Positions 8,809 through 16,551 of a stretch of 64,000 nt of DNA are shown here, in pieces; the first letter of the stretch is position 1, and every line of letters starts with the position of its first letter. Origin of the DNA: CAYYVK01 sp964475145 (GTDB lineage: Archaea > Aenigmatarchaeota > Aenigmatarchaeia > CG10238-14 > SCSR01). A program made the translations under genes and the position numbers. The stretch lies in contig CAYYVK010000001.1 of the NCBI GenBank assembly GCA_964475145.1, forward strand, positions 1 through 64,000, given 5' to 3'. Below the pieces are notes generated by a model. The model was given only the letters and a program-made list of their open reading frames with translations. It did no database searches and was not told the origin of the DNA.

Positions 8809-9402
8809 ATGAGTAAACAGCGTGATAAAAATCTTGCCAGCAGTATAAGAGAGTTAGAAAGCCTTTGCGATAAACTCTACATTCCACAATCTGTTAAGGA
8901 GAAGGCTATTTCAATCTATTCTTCTGCATTAGATAAAGGTTTACTACGTAGAAGCTCTAGTGTTAAATTGACCTATGCTGCTCTTTATGCTGCTTGCCGA
9001 CATATGGATTTTCCAAGATTTATTTCTGAAATAGCTGAAGCAGGTCCTCTTAGCAGGAAAGAACTTCAGAGAAACTACAGGCTTCTGGTACGTGAAGGAT
9101 TAGTAGAACCAAAAGCGCAAGATCCTCTCTTATATATTCCCAGAATTGCTGAAAAGTTAGGGATTTCGATGAAAGCTCAGGAGCTTGCTATTAGATACCT
9201 TAAGAAAGCTAAAGAGAAGCATATTTTACCCGGGAAATCTCCACTAGCATTGGCTGCAGGAGCCCTTTACCTTGCTTGTATAGAGTGTGGTGAGAAGAAA
9301 CTTCAAAGGGATATAGCGAAAGCAGCTTGTGTAAGTGAAGTAAGTATAAGAAATTCATATAAATATCTTATGAAAAAGCTAGACTGGAGCCTTCCTTGGT
9401 GA
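8809..9402 (+). CDS. TFB-like cyclin-core protein lacking the zinc ribbon
   Basis: This 197-residue protein carries the two cyclin-fold repeats of transcription factor B. Repeat 1 (~10-95) contains the TYAALYAACRHMDFPR signature and repeat 2 (~110-195) contains ALAAGALYLACIECGEKKLQRDIAKAA, with the recognition helix SEVSIRNSYKYL. Standard TFB is about 300 residues with an N-terminal zinc ribbon and B-finger that contact RNA polymerase; both are absent here. It could bind TBP and BRE DNA without recruiting polymerase normally, as a partial or regulatory TFB. An in-frame GTG at 8800 is an alternative start. Its 3' end overlaps the convergent frameshifted gene by 24 bases. Confidence 0.85.
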   Translation: MSKQRDKNLASSIRELESLCDKLYIPQSVKEKAISIYSSALDKGLLRRSSSVKLTYAALYAACRHMDFPRFISEIAEAGPLSRKELQRNYRLLVREGLVEPKAQDPLLYIPRIAEKLGISMKAQELAIRYLKKAKEKHILPGKSPLALAAGALYLACIECGEKKLQRDIAKAACVSEVSIRNSYKYLMKKLDWSLPW

Positions 9403-9904
9403 ATTATTTATTTTACTTAACTCTGTTATTATATCCAGGCTAGGTTTTTCGTAAAGTACGTCACATAACACAACCTGAAATGCTCTAGTTGGCATCAAAC
9501 CATCATTTACCCTTGTATAATACTTATGCAAAAGATATCCAATTCGCTCAAAATAACCATCCAGTTCAAGCTTCCTTATTGTTGGATATACTTCTTCAAA
9601 CTTTGACATTATAGGGTTTGAATAATATAAATGCATCAAATTAGTTATTTTCTCAACATCCTCTCCTGGAACTTCGTTTTCGACGACATTTCTTATTACA
9701 CTATTAACTACAAACCAATCCTCCTCTTCTTTTTTTCTTAATGCATAAGCAGGGTCTCTAACCCATCTTTTCTTATCATACTCACGTATTGGGGGAGCTA
9801 AATTTTTTGCAGCATCCGAACATAATTTTTTTATGAGCGGGAGTGATTGATAGAGTTCTTTTAGTACTTCTTTTTTTCTAATTGAAAAAAGGATTTTTTT
9901 CCAT
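9379..9904 (-). pseudogene. Helical protein gene with apparent 5' frameshift
   Basis: Reading the minus strand, 177 codons are open from 9909 to the stop at 9379, but no ATG or GTG occurs in that frame before a TTG at 9639. An ATG at 9904-9902, preceded by a GAGG Shine-Dalgarno core, sits in the adjacent frame and runs into a stop after eight codons. A run of seven A residues lies two bases after that ATG; removing one A joins it to the long frame and gives a protein of about 175 residues. The product would be helical, charged and unrecognised, with a DWFVVNSVIRNVVEN segment. It lies 23 bases behind the ATPase gene, so the two were probably an operon. Sequencing error, real mutation and slippage are all possible. 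Confidence 0.6.
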
Positions 9905-9927
9905 ATCCTCTATATCAGCGGTTGTTT

Positions 9928-10815
9928 CTATAAACGGAAAAAATGAAATAAAAATTCATAAACCCTCTGTTCCTCCTTACTCTTTACCTTTTTAGGCAAT
10001 ATTTCGAGAGCTTTCTTAGCTAAATCGTCTATGGTTACCCTTTCTTTCTGTTGAAATAATTTGAAAAATCTAACAAAAGCTCTTGGTTCTGAGTTAGAAG
10101 AATAGAGAAATTCCTTAACAGGTTCGTCAGCTTCTACATGATATGCGTCAAAAAGATTTAGCCATTCCTCATAAGAAATAGGAATCTCCCTATGGGCAAG
10201 GTAATTACGCTTATTTCTATATTTCAGATATTTTTTAGGATCTAACGGAAGCTCTCCAAATCTAGGCAAAATTTCATCGAACTCATCAATTTTTAATTTT
10301 TCTGCATAGCTTGAAAGAAGATCTTCAGAGACAAGTATGAACTTCTTCCCATGATAAACTTCTTCTAAAGACCTTTTTAAGTCTTCAACAAAAACTTCTG
10401 GAGACTCTTTACCTTTAACTAATGCTTCAAATCTATAGTGGATATCATCTTCCACTATAACATTTGCATTATTCAATAAATCCTCTCTATTACAACAAGA
10501 GTTGTATACATAGTATCTTTCGCCCCATGTTTCAGGAGATGCTAGTTTTAAGGGGTCTAAGATTCCGCTTCTACCATCTTGTCGGTAAGTAAATACCACA
10601 GGTAATAATTTTTTATCTCTTTCAACCGAAGTTTCTAAAGCCTTCATTATTCCAAACGTCTTTCCGGAGCCTTTTGGCCCTAACAAAAAAATGGGCATCC
10701 TATCGTCTGAGAGAAGGTACTCTTCTAAAAATCTTATAAAGGAGGAATTAATTGGAGTAATTTTCCTCAAACTTTCTAAATCAAAATCTTCAGCTCTTTC
10801 TACGAGTAAAGACAT
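9928..10815 (-). CDS. P-loop ATPase (AAA/STAND-like)
   Basis: This 295-residue protein has a clear Walker A, FLLGPKGSGKTFG, about 40 residues from its start and a Walker B-like hydrophobic strand NANVIVEDD. A C-terminal helical region resembles the lid and winged-helix part of AAA/STAND ATPases. The exact family is unknown to me. The frame is open 15 codons further upstream to a TTG, but the ATG at 10815 is supported by a minus-strand TATA-like TTTTTAAAATTT about 25 bases upstream. It is divergent from L2, and the frameshifted gene follows it on the same strand. Confidence 0.7.
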   Translation of the reverse strand: MSLLVERAEDFDLESLRKITPINSSFIRFLEEYLLSDDRMPIFLLGPKGSGKTFGIMKALETSVERDKKLLPVVFTYRQDGRSGILDPLKLASPETWGERYYVYNSCCNREDLLNNANVIVEDDIHYRFEALVKGKESPEVFVEDLKRSLEEVYHGKKFILVSEDLLSSYAEKLKIDEFDEILPRFGELPLDPKKYLKYRNKRNYLAHREIPISYEEWLNLFDAYHVEADEPVKEFLYSSNSEPRAFVRFFKLFQQKERVTIDDLAKKALEILPKKVKSKEEQRVYEFLFHFFRL

Positions 10816-10899
10816 AATTAAGCAATGTTTCAGAAATTTTAAAAAGTTTTCTAAAGCCAAAATATTAATTTACTTAAAAACTAATAACAAGTGAGAAAG

Positions 10900-11601
10900 A
10901 TGGGAAAAAGGATAATTGCCAGAGCAAGAGGAAAGGGCGGGCCAAGATATAGAGCACCGAGCCACAGGTATCTAGGTAAAGTAAGTTATTTTCCTTTTAA
11001 TAAGGTCGTAGGCAAGGTTGTTGACATAGTTCATGATCCTGGAAGGTCTGCTCCTGTCGCAATCATAAGGACTGAAGATGGAAAAGAAGTTTTGCACATT
11101 GCTCCTGAAGGCTTGCAAGTTGGTTCAGAAATAGAGTATGATGGAAAAATTGTAGTAGGTAACGTAGTAGAACTGGGGAAAATTCCAGAAGGGACTAAGA
11201 TATGCGCAATAGAAACTTATCCTGGTTCTGGTCCAAAGCTATGCAGAAGTAGTGGAAGTTTTGCAGAAGTTGTAGGCAGAGTTGGTGATAAGGTTGTAGT
11301 TATGCTTTCATCTAAGAAGACAAAAGAATTAGATGCTAGATGCAGAGCTACCATAGGAATTCCTGCTGGTAGTGGTAGGGTAGAAAAGCCATGGGTAAAG
11401 GCTGGCAAACATTGGTATGCTATGCATGCAAGAGGCAAAATCTTCCCAAGGACAAAAGGTGTAGCAATGACGCCAACCGATCATCCTTATGGAGGTAAGA
11501 GTAAGAGGCCGAGACCGTCGAAGACTGTGGCTAGAACAGCTCCACCCGGAGCAAAAGTTGGTAGCATCGCAGCTAGGAGGGTTGGAAAGAAAAAGTTGTG
11601 A
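10900..11601 (+). CDS. rpl2: Ribosomal protein L2 (uL2)
   Basis: This 233-residue protein is archaeal L2, a core large-subunit protein near the peptidyl-transferase centre. It opens with MGKRIIARARGKGGPRYRAP and carries the conserved C-terminal loop GVAMTPTDHPYGGK, where bacterial L2 has the related GVAMNPVDHP. The start is the ATG at 10900, with GTGA at 10891-10894 as Shine-Dalgarno core and a TATA-like TACTTAAAAA at 10871-10880. A second promoter for the resumed ribosomal cluster is therefore likely. Confidence 0.97.
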   Translation: MGKRIIARARGKGGPRYRAPSHRYLGKVSYFPFNKVVGKVVDIVHDPGRSAPVAIIRTEDGKEVLHIAPEGLQVGSEIEYDGKIVVGNVVELGKIPEGTKICAIETYPGSGPKLCRSSGSFAEVVGRVGDKVVVMLSSKKTKELDARCRATIGIPAGSGRVEKPWVKAGKHWYAMHARGKIFPRTKGVAMTPTDHPYGGKSKRPRPSKTVARTAPPGAKVGSIAARRVGKKKL

Positions 11602-11606
11602 TAATT

Positions 11607-12014
11607 ATGAAAGAGTTTAGGTATAGAGGATATACGCTAGAAGAATTGAAAAAAATGTCTATAGAAGAATTTGCAAAGATAGCTGACGCAAAAATAAGAA
11701 GAAAGTTAAGAAGAGGATTAACTGAACAAGAGAGAAAGCTCTTAGAAAAGTTAAGGAAAGAGCCTGACAAGTTTCACAAAACACATGTAAGAAGCATGGT
11801 AATACTTCCTGAAATGGTTGGAAAAAAGATTGGCGTCTATATTGGTGGTGGAAAGGCTGGAGACGCAAGCGGTAAATGGCAACCTATTACAATAACTCCT
11901 GAAATGATAGGATTTAGGCTTGGTGACTTTGCAATAACAATAAAGCGTGTGAAACATTCTGCACCTGGTATAGGAGCTTCTAAGGGAAGCAAACACTATG
12001 CAACAAAGACCTAG
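11607..12014 (+). CDS. rps19: Ribosomal protein S19 (uS19)
   Basis: This 135-residue protein is archaeal S19, at the head of the small subunit. It has the archaeal N-terminal extension FRYRGYTLEELKKM, the core HVRSMVILPEMVGKKIGVYIG, and ends GASKGSKHYATKT. The ATG at 11607 is used; a GTG at 11598 overlapping the L2 stop is possible but adds three non-conserved residues. It lies directly after L2, as expected. Confidence 0.95.
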   Translation: MKEFRYRGYTLEELKKMSIEEFAKIADAKIRRKLRRGLTEQERKLLEKLRKEPDKFHKTHVRSMVILPEMVGKKIGVYIGGGKAGDASGKWQPITITPEMIGFRLGDFAITIKRVKHSAPGIGASKGSKHYATKT

Positions 12015-12021
12015 TGATGGC

Positions 12022-12375
12022 ATGAAAGTGACTGCAAGAACTACAGCAAGAATTTCTCTCAAGCATTCCACTCTCCTATGCAAAAAACTAAAAGGAAAGA
12101 AATTGTCAAAAGCAAAAAGCTTTTTGGAAAGGCTTATAGAAAAGAAGGAAAGTGTAGACGGAAAGTATTACACAAAAGCAAGCAGCGAAATCCTTAAACT
12201 ACTAAATAATGTAGAAGCAAACGCAAAACAAAAGAACATGGATGTAGAAAGGTTATTCATAAGTAGAATAAAAGCAGATAAAGGTTTTACCTTCGTGCTT
12301 CCAAAATCAAAGGCAAAGTTCAGGGGAAGAAGAGGAAAAGTAACAAACTTGGAAGTAGTGGTGGAAGAAAGGTGA
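12022..12375 (+). CDS. rpl22: Ribosomal protein L22 (uL22)
   Basis: This encodes a 117-residue L22, which lines the exit tunnel. It has the helix RISLKHSTLLCKKLKGKKLSKAKSFLERL and the C-terminal beta-hairpin with the KAKFRGRRGKVTNLEVVV end. Archaeal L22 is usually about 150 residues; the N-terminal extension is absent here. I chose the ATG at 12022 because GTGATGG lies just upstream; an ATG at 11998 inside the S19 end would add eight unconserved residues. It ends in a GTGA overlap with S3. Confidence 0.92.
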   Translation: MKVTARTTARISLKHSTLLCKKLKGKKLSKAKSFLERLIEKKESVDGKYYTKASSEILKLLNNVEANAKQKNMDVERLFISRIKADKGFTFVLPKSKAKFRGRRGKVTNLEVVVEER

Positions 12376-12998
12376 TAGAAAAGATTTTCGTAAAAACTGG
12401 CATTGCCATCTCAGACTTAGAGAAGTTTTTAAGGAAAAAGGTTGAGAAAGCTGGATATAGCCATTCAGAAATAGAGAGAACTCCTCTGGGAACTAGGATA
12501 ATAATCTATGTTCATAAACCAGGCTTGATCATAGGAAAGTCTGGAAGAAAAATAGACGAGCTTGCTGAAGAGATAAAAGAAAAGTTTAAGATAGAAAATC
12601 CAATGATAGACGTAAAAGAAGTTGAACAGCCCATGCTGGATGCTAATATAGTTGCTTACAGGATTGCAAAAGCTATAGAAAAAGGAATAAACTACAAGAA
12701 AGTTTGCAATTATTACCTGGAGCAAGTAAGGAACGCAGGAGCAATAGGAGTAAGTATTGTAGTTTCTGGAAAACTTGCTGGAAAGGAAAGATCCAGGTTT
12801 CAAAAGTTTAGGTCTGGGTTTGTAGCATACTCTGGCGAGTATGCTGAGAGGCTTGTAGAAAAGGGTTATTCCCAAGCTATGATCAAACCTGGTGTAGTTG
12901 GTGTTGAAGTGAGAATAATGAAGCAGCCTATAGAAGAGTTTAAAATGAAAGAAGGTGAGAAGGGTGAGAGCGAAGGAACTGAGGAAACTAAAGCCTGA
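12372..12998 (+). CDS. rps3: Ribosomal protein S3 (uS3)
   Basis: This 208-residue protein is archaeal S3 at the mRNA entry site. The KH domain has the conserved GLIIGKSGRKIDEL (~46-59), and the C-terminal domain has AKAIEKGINYKKVCNYYLEQVRNAGAIGVSI followed by the basic GKERSRFQKFRSG region. It begins at a GTG that overlaps the L22 stop (GTGA), a translational-coupling arrangement. The last ~20 residues are an acidic tail. The L29 frame begins inside this gene. Confidence 0.95.
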   Translation: MIEKIFVKTGIAISDLEKFLRKKVEKAGYSHSEIERTPLGTRIIIYVHKPGLIIGKSGRKIDELAEEIKEKFKIENPMIDVKEVEQPMLDANIVAYRIAKAIEKGINYKKVCNYYLEQVRNAGAIGVSIVVSGKLAGKERSRFQKFRSGFVAYSGEYAERLVEKGYSQAMIKPGVVGVEVRIMKQPIEEFKMKEGEKGESEGTEETKA

Positions 12999-13170
12999 AG
13001 ATTTAAATAGTCAACTACAAGAATTAAAATTAGAGCTGATGAAAGAATTGAGTAATGTAAAGATGGGCAGACCTGTAAAGAACCCTGGTAAAATAAAAGA
13101 GATTAAAAAGAACATTGCCAGGATTTTAACAATAAAAAGAGAATTAAAAGCAAGAGAGGGAAAAAGATAG
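12955..13170 (+). CDS. rpl29: Ribosomal protein L29 (uL29)
   Basis: This protein of about 71 residues is L29, two helices near the tunnel exit. It contains RAKELRKLKPEDLNSQLQELKLELMKELS and the conserved NPGKIKEIKKNIARILTIKREL. There are two GTG candidates, 12955 and 12964. The second has GGTGAG directly upstream at suitable spacing and gives the more typical N-terminus, so translation may start there. Either choice overlaps the S3 end by about 40 bases. Confidence 0.9.
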   Translation: MRRVRAKELRKLKPEDLNSQLQELKLELMKELSNVKMGRPVKNPGKIKEIKKNIARILTIKRELKAREGKR

Positions 13171-13172
13171 AA

Positions 13173-13508
13173 ATGGCAGAAGTGTGTCTTAAGTGTGGAG
13201 CTCCTGCTTCTCAAGGTATTTGCTCTAAGTGTGGATTGCCAGCAGAAATTTGTGTTTGTGAAGCTTTAGAAAAAGAAGAGAAGAAAATAAAAGTTTTTAT
13301 CGAAAAGAGAAAGTTTAATAAGCCTATAACAATAATTGAAGGAGTGAGAAGTAGAGGAAAAGAAATTACTTCTCAATTGAAGCAGAAGCTTGCATGCGGT
13401 GGAACCTACAAAAACGGGAAAATAGAGTTGCAAGGTGATCATAGAAATAGGTTAAAAGACTTGCTTAAAAGTTTTGGATTTGATGAAAGTCAAATAGAAA
13501 TAATATAA
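13173..13508 (+). CDS. Translation initiation factor aIF1 (SUI1)
   Basis: This 111-residue SUI1-domain protein promotes start-codon selection on the small subunit. The SUI1 core includes TIIEGVRSRGKEITSQLKQKLACGGTYKNGKIELQGDHRNRLKDLL, spread over residues 52-97. The N-terminus carries three CxxC-type pairs (CLKC, CSKC, CVC within residues 5-29), where most archaeal aIF1 have only a single CPKCGLP..CVC knuckle. This suggests a duplicated zinc knuckle. The gene sits between L29 and the RNase P subunit, its usual archaeal position. Confidence 0.9.
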   Translation: MAEVCLKCGAPASQGICSKCGLPAEICVCEALEKEEKKIKVFIEKRKFNKPITIIEGVRSRGKEITSQLKQKLACGGTYKNGKIELQGDHRNRLKDLLKSFGFDESQIEII

Positions 13509-13527
13509 AGTCTTTTTCTTTATAATT

Positions 13528-13806
13528 ATGCCCATTACACCAAAGAACTTAGTCAGACATGAACTGATAGGGTTAAAAGTAAAAGTTGTTAAATCTACTG
13601 AAAAAACTCAAAAAGGTTTAACAGGAGTAGTGATAGACGAAACTTATAACACGCTTAAGATTGAAACAAAAAATGGTGAAAAGACTGTGATAAAAAGCAA
13701 TTGCGTTTTCATCTTTACCCTGCCAGACAAAACAAAAGTACAAGTAGATGGTAAGGTTTTAGTAGGTAGACCAGAAAACAGGATAAAAAAGAAATTCTTA
13801 TACTAG
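13528..13806 (+). CDS. rnp1: RNase P protein component 1 (Rpp29/Pop4)
   Basis: This 92-residue protein is the archaeal homologue of Rpp29, an Sm-like beta-barrel subunit of RNase P that matures tRNA 5' ends. The N-terminal [16 protein letters not shown] and the [18 protein letters not shown] strands are characteristic. The usual KxxxVFxF-type strand near the end appears as [11 protein letters not shown]. It occupies its conserved place between aIF1 and S17. Confidence 0.9.
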   Translation: MPITPKNLVRHELIGLKVKVVKSTEKTQKGLTGVVIDETYNTLKIETKNGEKTVIKSNCVFIFTLPDKTKVQVDGKVLVGRPENRIKKKFLY

Positions 13807-13859
13807 CCTTGTTTAAGAATTTATATTTTTCCAATTTCAAGTTTATTAAAAGTGGTCGG

Positions 13860-14186
13860 ATGAAAGCTAGAAACATTGGAATAAAAGTTAAACCACCAGA
13901 GAAGGAATGCTCTGACCCTAAGTGTCCGTTTCATGGTCGTTTATCCATTAGAGGGAAGATCCTAGAAGGTTTGGTTGTCTCTGCCAAATCGCCAAAAAGT
14001 GTTATAATTGAACGAAATTATCTTCATTATGTCCCAAAGTACAAGAGGTACGAGCGTAGACACAGTAGAATTGCTGCCTACAATCCTGAATGTATAAACG
14101 CAAAGGAGGGTGATAAAGTTAGAATTGCTGAATGCAGACCTTTGAGCAAGACTAAATCTTTTGTTGTCATAGAGGTGATTAAGTGA
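13860..14186 (+). CDS. rps17: Ribosomal protein S17 (uS17)
   Basis: This 108-residue S17 binds 16S rRNA early in assembly. It has the archaeal N-terminal [25 protein letters not shown] and the OB-fold core with [40 protein letters not shown] (residues ~68-107). The ATG at 13860 gives the conserved N-terminus; an upstream TTG at 13809 would add 17 unrelated residues. A GTGGTCGG precedes the ATG. It is followed by an extra winged-helix gene, not directly by L14. Confidence 0.93.
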   Translation: MKARNIGIKVKPPEKECSDPKCPFHGRLSIRGKILEGLVVSAKSPKSVIIERNYLHYVPKYKRYERRHSRIAAYNPECINAKEGDKVRIAECRPLSKTKSFVVIEVIK

Positions 14187-14479
14187 GCATGAATTTAAAG
14201 CCTGATCCAACGTACATAAAAATCATTTCAAGATTGGCAAAGGAAAATATGCTAACAAGAAAAGAAATAGCAAGAATTGTAGAACCAAATTTCCCTTACA
14301 TCCCTCCACCAGAAAAGTTGATCTATGTATTAAGCGAGGTAGACAGATACATAGATAGTTTAGAAAAGAATGGAATGATAATAAAGTTTAGGTACAAAGG
14401 GAGTAGAAAAGATTACACGGTCCAAATCACAGAAAGAGGATTAAGTTATGCTGAAAAGTTAAGAAAAGGTGAAAAATGA
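14183..14479 (+). CDS. Winged-helix protein inserted in the ribosomal operon
   Basis: This 98-residue protein has a compact winged-helix look: a first helix [12 protein letters not shown], the helix-turn-helix [13 protein letters not shown], a long helix [18 protein letters not shown], and a beta-wing [16 protein letters not shown]. It overlaps the S17 stop and ends in ATGA overlap with L14, so it is translated as part of the ribosomal operon. GAGGTGAT at 14172-14179 serves either the GTG at 14183 or the ATG at 14189. A DNA- or RNA-binding role, perhaps autoregulatory, is an inference. No gene belongs here in the canonical archaeal order. Confidence 0.75.
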   Translation: MSMNLKPDPTYIKIISRLAKENMLTRKEIARIVEPNFPYIPPPEKLIYVLSEVDRYIDSLEKNGMIIKFRYKGSRKDYTVQITERGLSYAEKLRKGEK

Positions 14480-14874
14480 AAGCAGTTAAAGCGAAAGTCA
14501 CTAAAGCATTGAACGTTGGAAGTTATCTCGTTTGTGCTGATAACACAGGGGCAAAACTCTTACAGATAATTTCTGTAGGCGGGTATAAAGGTACAAGAAG
14601 AAGGCAACCAAGAGCTGGAGTAGCTGATGTTGTTAAATGCACGGTAAAAGAAGGTGATGTAAAGATTAGAAAGCAAGTGGTAACTGCAGTAATAATCAGG
14701 CAGAAGGCAGAATATAGAAGGAAAGAAGGAATTAGAATAAAGTTTGAGGATAATGCAGCAGTCTTAGTAAACGAAAGTCTAGAACCAAGAGGTACACAGA
14801 TAAAAGGTCCTGTCGCAAGAGAAGTTGTAGAAAGGTTTCCTGCAATAGGAAAGATTGCTAGCATGGTTGTTTAG
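14476..14874 (+). CDS. rpl14: Ribosomal protein L14 (uL14)
   Basis: This 132-residue protein is L14, at the subunit interface. It shows the conserved [18 protein letters not shown], the [11 protein letters not shown] segment, [10 protein letters not shown] and the C-terminal [22 protein letters not shown]. It overlaps the preceding winged-helix gene by ATGA and is followed closely by L24. Confidence 0.97.
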   Translation: MKAVKAKVTKALNVGSYLVCADNTGAKLLQIISVGGYKGTRRRQPRAGVADVVKCTVKEGDVKIRKQVVTAVIIRQKAEYRRKEGIRIKFEDNAAVLVNESLEPRGTQIKGPVAREVVERFPAIGKIASMVV

Positions 14875-14882
14875 GTGTGCTT

Positions 14883-15263
14883 ATGCCTAAATCAAAAAAA
14901 CCTAGAAAGCAAAGAAAAGCCTTGTATACAGCACCATTACACAAGAGAAGAAAGCTTCTTTCTGCGCATTTATCCAAGGAACTTAGAGAAAAGTATAAAC
15001 GAAGATCCTTACCAATAAGAAGAGGAGATGAAGTAAAGATACTGCGTGGAGAATTTAAAGGAAAAGTTGGTAAGGTCTCTAAGGTTGATTTGAAGAAATT
15101 AAAAGTATACGTAGAAGGTGTGACTAGAAAAAGGACTGTAGGAACTGAAGTACAAGTACCCATTCATCCAAGCAATCTAATGATAATAAACCTTGAGTTA
15201 AGCGATAAAAGAAGGCTTCTCATCCTGGAGAGGAGTTCTAAGAAAGCAAGCCAACGTTTATAA
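14883..15263 (+). CDS. rpl24: Ribosomal protein L24 (uL24)
   Basis: This 126-residue protein is archaeal L24, an assembly initiator. It has the N-terminal [21 protein letters not shown], the KOW motif region [25 protein letters not shown], and [12 protein letters not shown] near the end. AGGTG at 14873-14877 precedes the ATG at 14883. After its stop a 75-base gap with a TATA-like TTTTAAAAATTC leads to S4e. Confidence 0.95.
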   Translation: MPKSKKPRKQRKALYTAPLHKRRKLLSAHLSKELREKYKRRSLPIRRGDEVKILRGEFKGKVGKVSKVDLKKLKVYVEGVTRKRTVGTEVQVPIHPSNLMIINLELSDKRRLLILERSSKKASQRL

Positions 15264-15322
15264 GCTTTTCTCACGATAATTTTAAAAATTCAAGGATAAG
15301 TTAAAAGAAGTTAAAATAGATT

Positions 15323-15341
15323 AAAAAGGTGGGAGTATATA
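15323..15341 (+). promoter_or_regulatory. Shine-Dalgarno and AUA start of S4e
   Basis: AAAAAGGTGGGA is the strongest ribosome-binding site in this stretch and is followed five bases later by ATA at 15339-15341. The codons after that ATA read AKLKRLLAPKYW, the conserved S4e N-terminus. No ATG, GTG or TTG occurs in this frame between the upstream stop (15312-15314) and residue 39 of the protein. Confidence 0.65.
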
Positions 15342-16037
15342 GCAAAGTTAAAAAGGCTTTTAGCACCAAAATACTGGAAAATTCCAAGAAAGAAGTTAGA
15401 GTGGGTTGTATCGCCTAGGCCAGGGCCTCATAAGAAGTTAGAGTGCATCCCCTTGCTAATAGTGGTAAGAGATTTTCTACATCTAGCAGAAACTGGAAAA
15501 GAAGCTAAAAGTATAATAAAAAAAGGTGAAATTCTTGTAGACGGAAAGCCAAGAAAAGACCATGCTTATCCTGTTGGATTGTTTGATGTAGTCTTTATAC
15601 CTAAACTTAACGAATGTTATAGAGTAGTTCCAACTTCATACGGCTTAGACTTGTTGAAAATAAATAAGGAGGAGTCTAACTTAAAAATCTGCAAAATCCT
15701 AAATAAAACTACTCTCAAAGGTGGAAAAACACAACTAAACTTGAACGATGGGAAAAACATTATTGTAACTGAAGATGTGTACAAGACTAACGATTCTCTT
15801 TTGATCGAGCTACCGAGCTTAAAAATAGTTCAGCATATTCCACTTGAAAAAGGTTGCACAGGAATTGTTGTAAAAGGGAAGAACTCTGGAAAAGTTTGTG
15901 TTGTTGATAAAGTTTACAAAGGTGAATTTAGAAAACCTGCTAGAGTATTATGTAAAATTGGAGAAGAAAAAATTGAAACACTTCTGGACTACTTGATTGT
16001 CTTGGGGAAGGAAAAACCTCTCATTACAGTGATGTAA
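15339..16037 (+). CDS. rps4e: Ribosomal protein S4e (eS4), AUA start
   Basis: This encodes S4e, an archaeal/eukaryotic small-subunit protein with S4-like RNA-binding, central and KOW domains. Conserved N-terminal sequence (KRLLAPKYWKIPRKKLEWVV, then SPRPGPHKKLECIPL) begins well before the first standard start codon (a TTG at 15453), so the real start must be upstream. Beginning at ATA 15339 gives 232 residues, normal for the family. The KOW-like GCTGIVVKGKNSGKVCVVDKV lies near residue 175. A frameshift error joining from a GTG at 15329 is the alternative explanation. L5 starts immediately after the stop. Confidence 0.9.
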   Translation: MAKLKRLLAPKYWKIPRKKLEWVVSPRPGPHKKLECIPLLIVVRDFLHLAETGKEAKSIIKKGEILVDGKPRKDHAYPVGLFDVVFIPKLNECYRVVPTSYGLDLLKINKEESNLKICKILNKTTLKGGKTQLNLNDGKNIIVTEDVYKTNDSLLIELPSLKIVQHIPLEKGCTGIVVKGKNSGKVCVVDKVYKGEFRKPARVLCKIGEEKIETLLDYLIVLGKEKPLITVM

Positions 16038-16547
16038 ATGGAAGAAAATCCTATGCGTGAAATCAGGATAGAGAAAGTTACTTTAAACATAGGATGCGGC
16101 GGAGATTTGCAGAAGATAGAAAGAGCGAAAAAGCTCTTAGAAATGTTAAGCGGACAAAAGCCTACGGTAACAAAAAGTAAGAGAAGGTCTACTTTTGGAA
16201 TAGCTAAGGGTAAGCCTGTAGGCGTTAAAGTTACTCTTAGGAAAAAGCATGCTGAAGAATTCTTTAAAAGAGTTCTACTGGCTGTAGATAAAAAAATTAA
16301 AAGGTCTCAATTCGATAGTGACGGAAACTTGAACATAGGAATAAAAGAGTACATAGACTTACCAAACGTAAAGTATCAACCTACGATAGGAATACTGGGC
16401 TTGGATGTTGCTGTAACTTTTGAGAGGCCAGGTTACAGGGTGAAAAGAAGGAAAGTAAAAAAAGGAAAAATACCAAAAGAGCATAGAATTAATAAAGAGG
16501 ATGTGATAAAATTTTTGGAAGAAAAATTCGGTGTTAGAATTGAATGA
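16038..16547 (+). CDS. rpl5: Ribosomal protein L5 (uL5)
   Basis: This 169-residue protein is L5, which contacts 5S rRNA and P-site tRNA. Conserved features are NPMREIRIEKVTLNIGCGG at the N-terminus, AKKLLEMLSGQKPTVTKSKRR, the GIAKGKPVGVKVTLR strand and YQPTIGILGLDVAVTFERPGYRV. The ATG abuts the S4e stop. It is followed by a micro-ORF and S14. Confidence 0.96.
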   Translation: MEENPMREIRIEKVTLNIGCGGDLQKIERAKKLLEMLSGQKPTVTKSKRRSTFGIAKGKPVGVKVTLRKKHAEEFFKRVLLAVDKKIKRSQFDSDGNLNIGIKEYIDLPNVKYQPTIGILGLDVAVTFERPGYRVKRRKVKKGKIPKEHRINKEDVIKFLEEKFGVRIE

Positions 16548-16551
16548 AGAG

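Noticed and set aside
12465..12875. 136-codon antisense frame opposite S3
   Set aside because: Shadow of a conserved ribosomal gene, with Ser/Phe/Tyr-rich composition typical of reverse-strand translation of AT-rich coding DNA.
14523..14864. Long antisense open frame opposite L14
   Set aside because: It mirrors the well-conserved L14 gene, has no ribosome-binding site and no recognisable protein features.
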